Made by a program: the position numbers and the translations under genes | Notes under the pieces: model-generated | What the model saw: only the letters and a program-made list of their open reading frames with translations | What the model was told of the DNA's origin: nothing | Databases searched by the model: none | Shown: positions 1-6,630 of the stretch, in pieces | How the letters are laid out: every line of letters begins with the position of its first letter | Numbering within the stretch: the stretch's first letter is position 1 | Assembly: GCA_964249915.1 (NCBI GenBank) | Contig: CAXUEL010000185.1 | Span: forward strand, 1-6,824 | Source of the DNA: Lichenicola sp964249915 | GTDB taxonomy: Bacteria > Pseudomonadota > Alphaproteobacteria > Acetobacterales > Acetobacteraceae | Length of the DNA: 6,824 bases | Direction: 5' to 3'

Positions 1-27
1 CGGCACGCCGGCGCCACGAGCGGCTGG

Positions 28-444
28 TCAGTGGGCGGCGACCACCGGCGCGTCGGGATGGACGGCGGCGAACCGGTCCAGCGGGTCGGGACCGGCGACG
101 AGCAGCCCGGGCGGCCCCGCAGGCTCGCATCCCGCCTCGGCCGCCAGGCGCAACCGCGGCCCCTTGCCGCCCTGGGCGCTGCGGACCACGCGCACCAGCA
201 CCGGATCGCCGTCCCCCAGGCGCGGGTCGCCGTCCCGCAGCGGCAGGAAGCCGGACCCCGAGGCGAGCGACACGAACGCGCCGCCGAGCGCCGGCAGCAC
301 CGCCTCGACCCGGCCGCGGTGCAGGTCGCCGACGCCGTCCGGCGCGCCCGGCCGCCACAGCGCGTAGTCCAGCAGGCGTTCGTCCTCGACCGCGGCGACG
401 CGTATCTCGCCCGGACTGCAGGCTGCCAGCAGCCGGATGCTCAC
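28..444 (-). CDS. rng: RNase E/G-family ribonuclease, N-terminal part only (early stop, probable frameshift)
   Basis: This frame matches the N-terminal S1-like RNA-binding part of an RNase G-like protein as found in Rhodospirillales. Residues 1-20 carry the opening MSIRLLAACSPGE. GDLHRGRV near residue 39 and GAFVSL...GFLP near 55-68 correspond to the S1 core (G.I..G.V, AFV, GFL) of RNase E/G. AQGGKGPRL near 90-98 matches the family's G.KG..L segment. The start is GTG, 7 nt after the maf stop, which suggests coupled translation. The frame ends in TGA after 138 codons, whereas relatives as I remember them run well past 300 residues and carry the catalytic domain after this point. The other frame reads on as TDQPLVAPA to the window edge, so a one-base indel is suspected. 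As it stands the product would lack the catalytic domain. The family call is fairly firm; intactness is doubtful. Confidence 0.75.
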   Translation of the reverse strand: MSIRLLAACSPGEIRVAAVEDERLLDYALWRPGAPDGVGDLHRGRVEAVLPALGGAFVSLASGSGFLPLRDGDPRLGDGDPVLVRVVRSAQGGKGPRLRLAAEAGCEPAGPPGLLVAGPDPLDRFAAVHPDAPVVAAH

Positions 445-451
445 CGGTCGC

Positions 452-1054
452 TCACGGCAGCCAGCCGCGTCCGCGCAGCAGCTGCGCGGTCTCGAACAGC
501 GGCAGGCCGACCACGTTGGAATAGCTGCCGGACAGGAAGCGCACGAAGGCGGCGACGTGGCCCTGCAGCGCGTAGCCGCCGGCCTTGCCGTGCCAGTCCC
601 CGGCCGCGATCAGCGCGTCGACCTGACGGTCGGACAGGCGCGACAGCCCGACCACGCTTTCCACGATCCGGCCGGTCGTGCTGCCGTCCGGCTGGCGCAG
701 CACCACCGCGGTGAGCACCGTGTGCCGGCGCCCGGACAGCAGCGACAGGCAGCGCCTGGCGCACGCCTCGTCCTCCGCCTTGGGCAGGATGCGGCGCCCG
801 AGCGACACCGCGGTGTCGGCCGCCAGCACAAGCCCGGCGTCGGGCGCCAGGCCCACGGCGGCGGTCGCCTTGGCCTCCGCCAGCCGCGCGACGTACGCGC
901 GCGGCAGCTCGCGCTGCCGCGGCGTCTCGTCGATGTCGGGTCGGAGGATCGCGTCGGGAACGATGCCGATCTGCGCCAGCAGGTCCCGCCGGCGCGGGCT
1001 CGCCGAAGCGAGGAACAGCCTGGCGCGCGGAACCCCGGTCCCGGGTTCGGCCAA
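452..1054 (-). CDS. maf: Maf-family nucleoside triphosphate pyrophosphatase
   Basis: Maf proteins hydrolyse non-canonical or pyrimidine nucleoside triphosphates to monophosphates in the cytoplasm and are linked to house-cleaning and division arrest. This 200-residue protein has the usual family length. The opening LASASPRRRDLL (residues 15-26) is the Maf signature. AADT (78-81) carries the conserved Asp, LPKAEDEA (90-97) replaces the commoner LGKP form, LSGRRHTVLT follows (106-115), then KAGGYALQG (157-165) and GSYSNVVGLPL (176-186). The KAGGYALQG form points to the YhdE-like (dTTP/UTP) branch rather than the YceF (7-methyl-GTP) branch; this is inference from motif type. The start is TTG, the only reasonable initiation codon before the SASPRR motif, 8 nt beyond the infA stop and with no strong Shine-Dalgarno, so coupling to infA is likely. 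The gene is followed at 7 nt by the RNase G-like gene, a linkage remembered from many alphaproteobacteria. Confidence 0.93.
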   Translation of the reverse strand: MAEPGTGVPRARLFLASASPRRRDLLAQIGIVPDAILRPDIDETPRQRELPRAYVARLAEAKATAAVGLAPDAGLVLAADTAVSLGRRILPKAEDEACARRCLSLLSGRRHTVLTAVVLRQPDGSTTGRIVESVVGLSRLSDRQVDALIAAGDWHGKAGGYALQGHVAAFVRFLSGSYSNVVGLPLFETAQLLRGRGWLP

Positions 1055-1062
1055 CCCGGTGT

Positions 1063-1281
1063 CTACTTGAAGCGGAAGGTGATTCGACCCTTGGATAGGT
1101 CGTACGGCGTCATCTCGACGTTGACGCGGTCGCCGGCCAGGACGCGGATGCGGTTCTTGCGCATCTTGCCGCTGGTATGGGCGAGGATGGTGTGCTCGTT
1201 GTCGAGCTTCACCCTGAACATGGCGTTGGGCAGCAGCTCCTGCACGGTGCCGCTGAACTCGATCATGTCTTCCTTAGACAT
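1063..1281 (-). CDS. infA: Translation initiation factor IF-1
   Basis: IF-1 binds the A site of the 30S subunit and works with IF-2 and IF-3 to assemble the initiation complex. The 72-residue protein is one OB-fold (S1-like) domain of the standard length. It begins MSKEDMIEFSG, continues LPNAMFRVKLDNEH (17-30), GKMRKNRIRVLAGD (38-51) and ends DLSKGRITFRFK, all hallmark IF-1 segments. The start is ATG; the 19 nt before it contain no GGAG-like Shine-Dalgarno. The start codon is instead overlapped by the end of a 15-codon reading frame (ATG at 1321) that has a perfect AGGAGG, so initiation by re-start or coupling is plausible. An internal ATG at codon 6 follows AAGGAAG, but starting there would remove conserved residues. 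Stop is TAG; maf follows 8 nt later. Function is certain; the mode of initiation is inference. Confidence 0.98.
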   Translation of the reverse strand: MSKEDMIEFSGTVQELLPNAMFRVKLDNEHTILAHTSGKMRKNRIRVLAGDRVNVEMTPYDLSKGRITFRFK

Positions 1282-1321
1282 CGCGCCGGTCTTGTCGTTG
1301 CAGCATGGAGCATCGACGCAT
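1274..1321 (-). CDS. Candidate 15-codon leader frame overlapping the infA start
   Basis: An ATG at 1321 lies 6 nt after a perfect AGGAGG and opens a frame reading MRRCSMLQRQDRRDV, ending in TAA at 1274-1276. The stop lies inside the first codons of infA (ATGTCTAA, 8-nt overlap). The peptide is Arg-rich (5 of 15) and uses CGA, rare in GC-rich genomes, twice. Third-position GC is low compared with the neighbours, so the peptide itself is probably not under protein selection. The arrangement fits an upstream frame that delivers ribosomes to infA, which lacks its own Shine-Dalgarno. It could also be chance. No known leader peptide is recognised. Confidence 0.35.
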   Translation of the reverse strand: MRRCSMLQRQDRRDV

Positions 1322-1422
1322 CAGGCGCCTCCTGGTGATGTTGGAAAGAAGCCGGAACGGCCGGAAGGGCGGCACGACGACACGCCGATGGCCGGTCCGC
1401 ACGGGATTGCGGGCCGGAACAT
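1321..1422 (-). CDS. Candidate 33-codon small frame between hisD and infA
   Basis: An ATG at 1422, 8 nt after AGGAGG (1431-1436), opens a frame that begins MFRPAIPCGPAIGV and ends SGFFPTSPGGA before TGA at 1321-1323. Its stop shares one base with the ATG of the following 15-codon frame (TGATG), a typical coupling junction. It starts 20 nt after the hisD stop. The first two thirds use GC-ending codons like the neighbours; the last third (TTT, CCA, ACA, TCA, CCA, GGA) does not. No domain, signal peptide or membrane segment is seen and I do not recognise the product. It may be a small protein, a regulatory leader or a chance frame; its case rests on the two good Shine-Dalgarno sites and the linked junctions. 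Confidence 0.3.
   Translation of the reverse strand: MFRPAIPCGPAIGVSSCRPSGRSGFFPTSPGGA
1328..1333 (-). promoter_or_regulatory. Perfect AGGAGG Shine-Dalgarno of the 15-codon frame
   Basis: AGGAGG on the minus strand lies 6 nt before the ATG at 1321 and 46 nt before the infA ATG. The spacing is right for the mini-frame and too far for direct use by infA. It lies inside the end of the 33-codon frame that stops at 1321. Confidence 0.5.
1392..1417 (-). other. GC-rich hairpin downstream of hisD
   Basis: The minus-strand RNA can fold CCGG-C-CCGCA / TGCGG-A-CCGG around a 6-nt loop (ATCCCG): nine GC-rich pairs with one C-A mismatch. It begins about 25 nt after the hisD stop. No T-run follows, so it is not a standard intrinsic terminator. 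It could protect a processed 3' end, slow transcription into infA, or be incidental in GC-rich DNA. Confidence 0.35.
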
Positions 1423-1437
1423 GAGGATTGCCTCCTC
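1423..1437 (-). promoter_or_regulatory. Shine-Dalgarno within a small hairpin, next to the 33-codon frame
   Basis: Minus-strand GAGGA-GGCAA-TCCTC is a perfect 5-bp stem with a 5-nt loop ending directly before the ATG at 1422. The AGGAGG (1431-1436) lies partly in the 5' arm and partly in the loop, so folding would compete with ribosome binding. The stem is short and its stability is uncertain. Confidence 0.35.
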
Positions 1438-1442
1438 CCGGG

Positions 1443-2741
1443 TCAAGCGCGCCCGAGCCGGACCGACACGCTGCGCGCGTGCGCCTGCAACCCTTCCGCC
1501 CCCGCCAGCGCCACCGCCGCCGGCCCGACCCGGGCCAGTCCGTCCGCGCCGGCGGCAAGCCAGGTGGTGCGCTTGAGGAAGTCGTACACCGACAACCCGG
1601 AGGCGAACCGCGCGGTGCGGCTGGTCGGCAGCACGTGGTTGGGACCGCCGACATAGTCACCGATCGCTTCCGGGCAGTGCCGGCCACGGAAGATCGCGCC
1701 GGCGTGCCGGATCGAGCGGAACGCCTCCGCATCGTCGGCCAGCATCAGCTGCAGGTGCTCCGGCGCCAGCCGGTTCACCAGCGGCCAGATCTGGTCCAGG
1801 CGGTCGGTCACGATGATGGCGCCGTAGCTGTTCCAGCTCGCCCGGGCGATCGCGCCGCGCGGCAGCGTGTCCAGCGCGCAGTCCACGGCGACGGCGACGG
1901 CGTCGGCGAAGCCGGCGTCGTCGGTGAGCAGGATCGACTGCGCCAGTTCGTCGTGCTCGGCCTGGGCCAGCAGGTCGAGCGCCACGTGCTCCGGATCGTT
2001 GTCGCGGTCCGCGACGATGACCACCTCGGACGGCCCGGCGATGCTGTCGATGCCGACATGCCCGAACACCTGCCGCTTGGCTTCCGCGACATACGCGTTG
2101 CCCGGGCCGACGATCCGGTCCACCGCCGCGATCGTCGCGGTGCCGTAGGCCAGCGCCCCCACCGCCTGCGCCCCGCCGATGCGGTAGATCTCCTCGACCC
2201 CCGCCAGCCGCGCCGCCGCCAGCACGGTCGGGTTCAGCCGGCCGCCGGGGCAGGGCACGCACATGGCGATCCGGCCGACGCCGGCGACGCGGGCCGGAAC
2301 CGCGTTCATCAGCACCGAGGACGGATACGCCGCCGTGCCGCCGGGCACGTAGATCCCGACGGCATCGAGCGCGGTCCAGCGCAGGCCGAGCGTCACTCCC
2401 GCCTCGTCGGCGAACGAGAAGTCGCGCGGCAGCTGGGCGCGGTGGAACAGCTCGATGCGCCGCGCCGCGAACTCCAGCGCCTCGGCCAGCGCCGGCTCGA
2501 CCTCAGCCACGGCGTGGTCGATCTCGGCTGCGGTGACGCGCAGCCGCTCCGGCAGCAGCGGCTGCGGGTGCCGATCGAACCGATCGGTATGCGCGCACAC
2601 CGCCGCGTCGCCCGTCTCCCGCACCGACTCCAGTATCGCCCGCACCGGCGCGTCGACCCGGCTCCCGCCGTCCCGGGCCTCCTCCACCAGGGCCGTGAAC
2701 GCGGCCCCAAACCCCGGCTCCGCCGTCGACAGCCGCCTCAT
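1443..2741 (-). CDS. hisD: Histidinol dehydrogenase
   Basis: HisD carries out the last two steps of histidine synthesis, oxidising L-histidinol to L-histidinaldehyde and then L-histidine with two NAD+ and a bound Zn2+. The 432-residue length is normal. All key residues are visible: the NAD-site stretch YVPGGTAAYPSSVLMN (131-146), GPGNAYVAEAKRQV (212-225), Zn ligands Gln260 and His263 in LLAQAEHD, catalytic Glu328/His329 in LAPEHLQ, Zn ligand Asp362 in IGDYVGGPNHVLPT, and His421 in EGLQAHARSV. ATG overlaps the hisG stop by 4 nt (ATGA), so the two are translationally coupled; AAGG lies just before the start. It is followed by a 161-nt gap before infA, where related genomes often carry a UPF0262 gene and a phosphatase gene; neither is present here. 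Confidence 0.98.
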   Translation of the reverse strand: MRRLSTAEPGFGAAFTALVEEARDGGSRVDAPVRAILESVRETGDAAVCAHTDRFDRHPQPLLPERLRVTAAEIDHAVAEVEPALAEALEFAARRIELFHRAQLPRDFSFADEAGVTLGLRWTALDAVGIYVPGGTAAYPSSVLMNAVPARVAGVGRIAMCVPCPGGRLNPTVLAAARLAGVEEIYRIGGAQAVGALAYGTATIAAVDRIVGPGNAYVAEAKRQVFGHVGIDSIAGPSEVVIVADRDNDPEHVALDLLAQAEHDELAQSILLTDDAGFADAVAVAVDCALDTLPRGAIARASWNSYGAIIVTDRLDQIWPLVNRLAPEHLQLMLADDAEAFRSIRHAGAIFRGRHCPEAIGDYVGGPNHVLPTSRTARFASGLSVYDFLKRTTWLAAGADGLARVGPAAVALAGAEGLQAHARSVSVRLGRA

Positions 2742-3451
2742 GCCTTGTCGCCCGTGCCGAACCCGTCGACCGCCGCGCGGAACCGCCCGATCCAGGCCCC
2801 GATCGCTTCCGGCCGGGTCTTGAGCGCGGTGCGGTTGACGATCAGCCGGCTGGTCACCTCGGCGATCACCCCCACCTCACGCAGCCCGTTCGCCTTCAAG
2901 GTGGAGCCGGTCTGCACCAGGTCGACGATCAGCCGGCACAGGCCGAGGCCGGGTGCGAGCTCCATCGCCCCGTTCAGGTGCACGATGTCGGCGTGCACCC
3001 CTCGTGCCGCGAAGTGGCGGCGGGCGATGTTGGGATACTTGGTCGCGACCCGCACCTGCGACCAGCGCGCCGGGTCGTCCCCCACCGCCGCCGACAAGGG
3101 TTCCGCGATCGACACCCGGCAGCCGCCGATGCGCAGGTCGAGCGGGGCGTAGATCTCCGGATAGTCGAACTCCATCAGCACGTCGGCGCCGCAGATGCCG
3201 ATCTGCGCCGCGCCGAACGCCACGAAGGTCGCCACGTCGAACGGGCGGACGCGTATCACGTCCAACATCGGGTCGTCGGTGGCAAACCGCAGGCGGCGGC
3301 TGTCCTCGTCGCGGCAATCCGCTGCCGGAACCACGCCTGCCGCCGCCAGCAGCGGCGCGCACTCGCCCAGGATGCGGCCCTTGGGCAGCGCCAGAACCAG
3401 TGGCGTGGCGATTTCCGGCGCAAGGGCGGCGGCTCTGGACAGCGCGGACAT
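2738..3451 (-). CDS. hisG: ATP phosphoribosyltransferase, short form (HisZ-dependent type)
   Basis: HisG starts histidine synthesis by joining ATP and PRPP to give N1-(5-phosphoribosyl)-ATP. The ATG at 3451 was chosen over a GTG at 3493 because GGAGAGG lies just upstream of it and it gives 237 residues with the family opening VLALPKGRIL at 19-28. VATKYPN (135-141) and the PRPP-binding loop DLVQTGSTLKANGL (177-190) are intact. The protein ends soon after the catalytic domain and lacks the C-terminal ACT-like regulatory domain of long HisG. Short enzymes of this kind normally need the HisRS-like subunit HisZ for activity and histidine feedback; hisZ is not in this window and must be elsewhere. 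A 114-nt gap separates it from murA, room for a separate control point; hisD overlaps its end. Confidence 0.97.
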   Translation of the reverse strand: MSALSRAAALAPEIATPLVLALPKGRILGECAPLLAAAGVVPAADCRDEDSRRLRFATDDPMLDVIRVRPFDVATFVAFGAAQIGICGADVLMEFDYPEIYAPLDLRIGGCRVSIAEPLSAAVGDDPARWSQVRVATKYPNIARRHFAARGVHADIVHLNGAMELAPGLGLCRLIVDLVQTGSTLKANGLREVGVIAEVTSRLIVNRTALKTRPEAIGAWIGRFRAAVDGFGTGDKA

Positions 3452-3473
3452 GACCTCTCCGGAACATCCCTGC

Positions 3474-3495
3474 GGGTGGCCTACCCGACCCACCC
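3474..3495 (-). other. Hairpin just upstream of the hisG Shine-Dalgarno
   Basis: Minus-strand GGGTGG and CCACCC form a perfect 6-bp stem around a 10-nt loop, ending 22 nt before the hisG ATG. It lies in the 114-nt murA-hisG gap, the widest break inside the dcd-to-hisD run. No T-run follows and no histidine-rich leader frame is seen, so classical his attenuation is not supported. No convincing promoter was found in the gap either. Confidence 0.25.
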
Positions 3496-3565
3496 CAGGA
3501 CGATGCGGCCGGCGTTAGCATCCGCGGCACGAAAGCGGAAGGCCGCCATCCGGACAGCCGGCGCG

Positions 3566-4846
<1,281 letters not shown>

Positions 4847-4859
4847 CGCACGTTCTCCG

Positions 4860-5414
4860 TTACATGCGCGGCGTGGCGACGCCACGCTGGCCCATGTACT
4901 TGCCGGCCTTGTCGGCATAGCTCACCTCGCACGGCCCGGCTCCCTGCAGGAACAGGAACTGGCAGATGCCCTCGTTGGCATAGATCCGGGCGGGAAGCGG
5001 CGTGGTGTTGCTGATCTCGATCGTGACCTGCCCCTCCCATTCCGGCTCCAGCGGCGTCACGTTGACGATGATCCCGCAGCGCGCATAGGTCGACTTGCCG
5101 AGGCAGATCACCAGCACGTCGCGCGGGATGCGGAACACCTCGATCGTGTGCGCGAGCGCGAAGCTGTTGGGCGGAATGATGCAGACCGGAACGGTTCGGG
5201 TGACGAAGCTCTGCTCGCTGAAGTTCTTCGGGTCGACGGTGACGCTGTCAACGTTGGTGAACACCTTGAACTCGGACGCCACCCGGGCATCGTAGCCGTA
5301 GGAGGACAGTCCGTAGCTGATCACGCCCTCGCGGTGCTGCGTCTCGACGAACGGCTCGATCATCGCCCGCTCCCTGGCCATCCGGCGGATCCAGCTGTCG
5401 GGCATCACCGGCAT
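4860..5414 (-). CDS. dcd: dCTP deaminase
   Basis: Dcd converts dCTP to dUTP plus ammonia, feeding dTMP synthesis through dUTPase. The 184-residue length is typical of alphaproteobacterial Dcd. The protein opens MPVMPDSWIRRMA, has GVISYGLSSYGYDARV (30-45), the active-site stretch LGKSTYARCG (105-114; Ser108 and Arg112), TPLEPEWEG (120-128), the presumed catalytic Glu133 in TIEISN, and the nucleotide-covering tail GKYMGQRGV (171-179). These match the dUTPase-fold trimer family. The ATG at 5414 has GAGG about 10 nt upstream and gives the family N-terminus; longer readings add unrelated residues. A few relatives are bifunctional deaminase/dUTPases, which sequence inspection cannot exclude. murA follows after 13 nt; 79 nt separate it from the small gene upstream, with no clear promoter seen. 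Confidence 0.96.
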   Translation of the reverse strand: MPVMPDSWIRRMARERAMIEPFVETQHREGVISYGLSSYGYDARVASEFKVFTNVDSVTVDPKNFSEQSFVTRTVPVCIIPPNSFALAHTIEVFRIPRDVLVICLGKSTYARCGIIVNVTPLEPEWEGQVTIEISNTTPLPARIYANEGICQFLFLQGAGPCEVSYADKAGKYMGQRGVATPRM

Positions 5415-5493
5415 GACAATCGATCCTCGTCGAGACGGCCCGCGATCCCGATACCGGCCGGGAACAAGGCCTACCAGGACCACTAGCCCGGCT

Positions 5494-5709
5494 TCAGTCC
5501 GATGGGCAATCGCCGGAGCAGGGAAGTGCCGTGTCGTCCGCCCGTTCGGCATCCGCAACGGGCAGCGCCGCATCGTCTCGCAACCAGGCCTGCCGCTTGC
5601 GGCGCCGGAGGTTCTCCCGGAGCGCTGCGGCCTCGCGTGCGAGCCGGGCCTGGCGCTCGGCAGCCTGCCGGCCAGGCAGGGCCGGCTTGGCGTCGGAAGG
5701 CTCGGTCAT
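5494..5709 (-). CDS. Small Ala/Arg-rich protein of unknown function, downstream of tRNA-Thr
   Basis: This 71-codon frame begins MTEPSDAKP and has a charged helical core at residues 14-45 with the stretch AALRENLRRRKRQAW. Small proteins with an ALR.NLRRRK-type core are, from memory, common unannotated genes in Acetobacteraceae and other alphaproteobacteria, often near tRNA-Thr. No membrane segment, signal peptide or known domain is visible; the core could be a short coiled coil or a nucleic-acid-binding helix. The tail holds two cysteines (CSGDC). The ATG lies only 16 nt after the tRNA 3' end with a weak GGGG as Shine-Dalgarno, so it is probably made from the tRNA transcript after processing. 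It ends 79 nt before dcd. Coding status is likely, function unknown. Confidence 0.6.
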   Translation of the reverse strand: MTEPSDAKPALPGRQAAERQARLAREAAALRENLRRRKRQAWLRDDAALPVADAERADDTALPCSGDCPSD

Positions 5710-5725
5710 GGCGGGCCCCGTCGGC

Positions 5726-5800
<75 letters not shown>

Positions 5801-5822
5801 ACGATCGTCGAGCGTGGCGCGG

Positions 5823-5851
5823 TTCCTAGCTTCTCGTGCCAAACGCTGCAA
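5823..5851 (-). promoter_or_regulatory. Probable promoter of the tRNA-Thr gene
   Basis: Minus-strand TTGCAG (5846-5851) and TAGGAA (5823-5828) are separated by 17 nt, which would start transcription about 16 nt before the tRNA. The -35 keeps TTG and the -10 is weak. It lies in the 75-nt gap after the tetR stop. Confidence 0.4.
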
Positions 5852-5875
5852 GGGCTTTGGCCCGCCCGTGCCGGA

Positions 5876-6508
5876 TCACCGCGGCACGGCGCGGACAGAC
5901 ACCGCGTAGCTGTCCAGGAACACGCGCACCGCACCACTGACGATCGCCTCGATCTCGCCGGCCGAGACGTCGGAGACCAGCTGCAGCCGGCGCTTGGTGC
6001 AGGCCGGAGCCTGGCACAGCGCGAAGAACTGCCCGGCGGCGACGTGCGGGTCGGCGTCGCGCAGGATGCCGTTGCGCATCTGCTCGGTCAGCCAGCCAGC
6101 CATGTGCAGCAGCGCCATCTGCGGGCCGGTATCCCAGTAGATGCGCGCCAGATGCGGGAACTTGCCGGCTTCGGACACCACGATGCGGAACAGCACGAGG
6201 CTGCCCGGCGACAGGATCTGCCGGACCATGCGCAGGCCGATCTCGCGCAGGATGACCTCGAGGCGGCCCTGGTCGGCAACCGGCTCGAACACCTGCAACA
6301 AGGTGGTGGCCGCCTTCTGGGACACGAAGGCGGCGAACAGGTCGGATTTGCTCGCGAAGTAGTTGTAGAGCGTTCCCTTGGAAACGGCGGCCTGCAGCGC
6401 GATGCGCGACATGCTGGCACCCTCGTAGCCGCACTCGGTGAAGACAATCTCGGCGCCCTGGATGATCTGCTGCCGCTTGGGCGCGGAATGCTCGTCCTGG
6501 TCCGCCAT
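5876..6508 (-). CDS. TetR/AcrR-family transcriptional repressor (AefR-like C-terminal domain)
   Basis: This is a dimeric DNA-binding repressor of the type that controls efflux or stress genes and releases DNA on binding a small ligand. Residues 11-60 form the TetR N-terminal domain: a first helix around RQQIIQGAEIVFTECGYEGAS, then the helix-turn-helix at about 32-51 with recognition helix SKGTLYNYF. The ligand-binding half carries LVLFRIVVSEAGKFPHLARIYWDTGP (105-129), typical of the AefR-like TetR C-terminal family. The ATG at 6508 was preferred to one at 6526 because AGGGA lies at good spacing before it; it gives 210 residues. Upstream lies a promoter flanked by inverted repeats, suggesting autoregulation. 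No efflux or other target gene is adjacent within the window, so the regulated genes and ligand are unknown. Confidence 0.92.
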   Translation of the reverse strand: MADQDEHSAPKRQQIIQGAEIVFTECGYEGASMSRIALQAAVSKGTLYNYFASKSDLFAAFVSQKAATTLLQVFEPVADQGRLEVILREIGLRMVRQILSPGSLVLFRIVVSEAGKFPHLARIYWDTGPQMALLHMAGWLTEQMRNGILRDADPHVAAGQFFALCQAPACTKRRLQLVSDVSAGEIEAIVSGAVRVFLDSYAVSVRAVPR

Positions 6509-6575
6509 GGCCCATCCCTGCCGCATCGCTTGGCCAGGCAGGATGGCCGAGCTCGGATGCGACCGGGTCCAACGT

Positions 6576-6586
6576 TGACCCTGTCA
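6576..6586. promoter_or_regulatory. Possible TetR operator half, downstream side of the promoter
   Basis: TGAC and GTCA form an inverted repeat with a 3-nt spacer (plus strand TGACCCTGTCA), overlapping the expected tetR start point just after the -10. It shares TGAC/GTCA arms with the site at 6617-6630. The spacer differs (3 versus 6 nt between those arms), so it may be a weaker site or chance. Confidence 0.4.
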
Positions 6587-6613
6587 GCAAAGCAGATATC
6601 GGAGTGTTGTCAA
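6586..6613 (-). promoter_or_regulatory. Probable tetR promoter
   Basis: Minus-strand TTGACA (6608-6613) is a perfect sigma70 -35. After 16 nt comes TTTGCT (6586-6591), a weak -10 preceded by TGC, an extended -10 feature. Transcription would start near 6579 and give a leader of about 70 nt before the ATG at 6508. The promoter sits between two TGAC/GTCA inverted repeats. Confidence 0.55.
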
Positions 6614-6616
6614 CGC

Positions 6617-6630
6617 TGACCAATCGGTCA
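6617..6630. promoter_or_regulatory. Probable TetR-family operator
   Basis: TGACC-AATC-GGTCA is a 14-bp palindrome with perfect 5-bp arms and is of the TGAC...GTCA kind typical of TetR/AcrR operators. It lies 3 nt upstream of the tetR -35. A further GTCA at 6609-6612, overlapping the -35, pairs with the TGAC at 6617-6620, so several half-sites crowd the promoter. Binding by this TetR is inferred from position. Confidence 0.5.

Noticed and set aside
1428..3152. Long plus-strand open frame of 574 codons opposite hisD and hisG
   Set aside because: It is rich in Arg, Pro, His and Gln with no domain, and mirrors two well-supported minus-strand enzymes. High GC3 removes stops from the opposite strand.
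3452..3565. Histidine-type attenuator before hisG
   Set aside because: No leader frame with a run of histidine codons and no terminator with a T-run is present in the gap.
5852..5863. GGGC-TTTG-GCCC hairpin after tetR as an intrinsic terminator
   Set aside because: The stem is only 4 bp and is followed on the minus strand by just two Ts; it also abuts the tRNA promoter -35.
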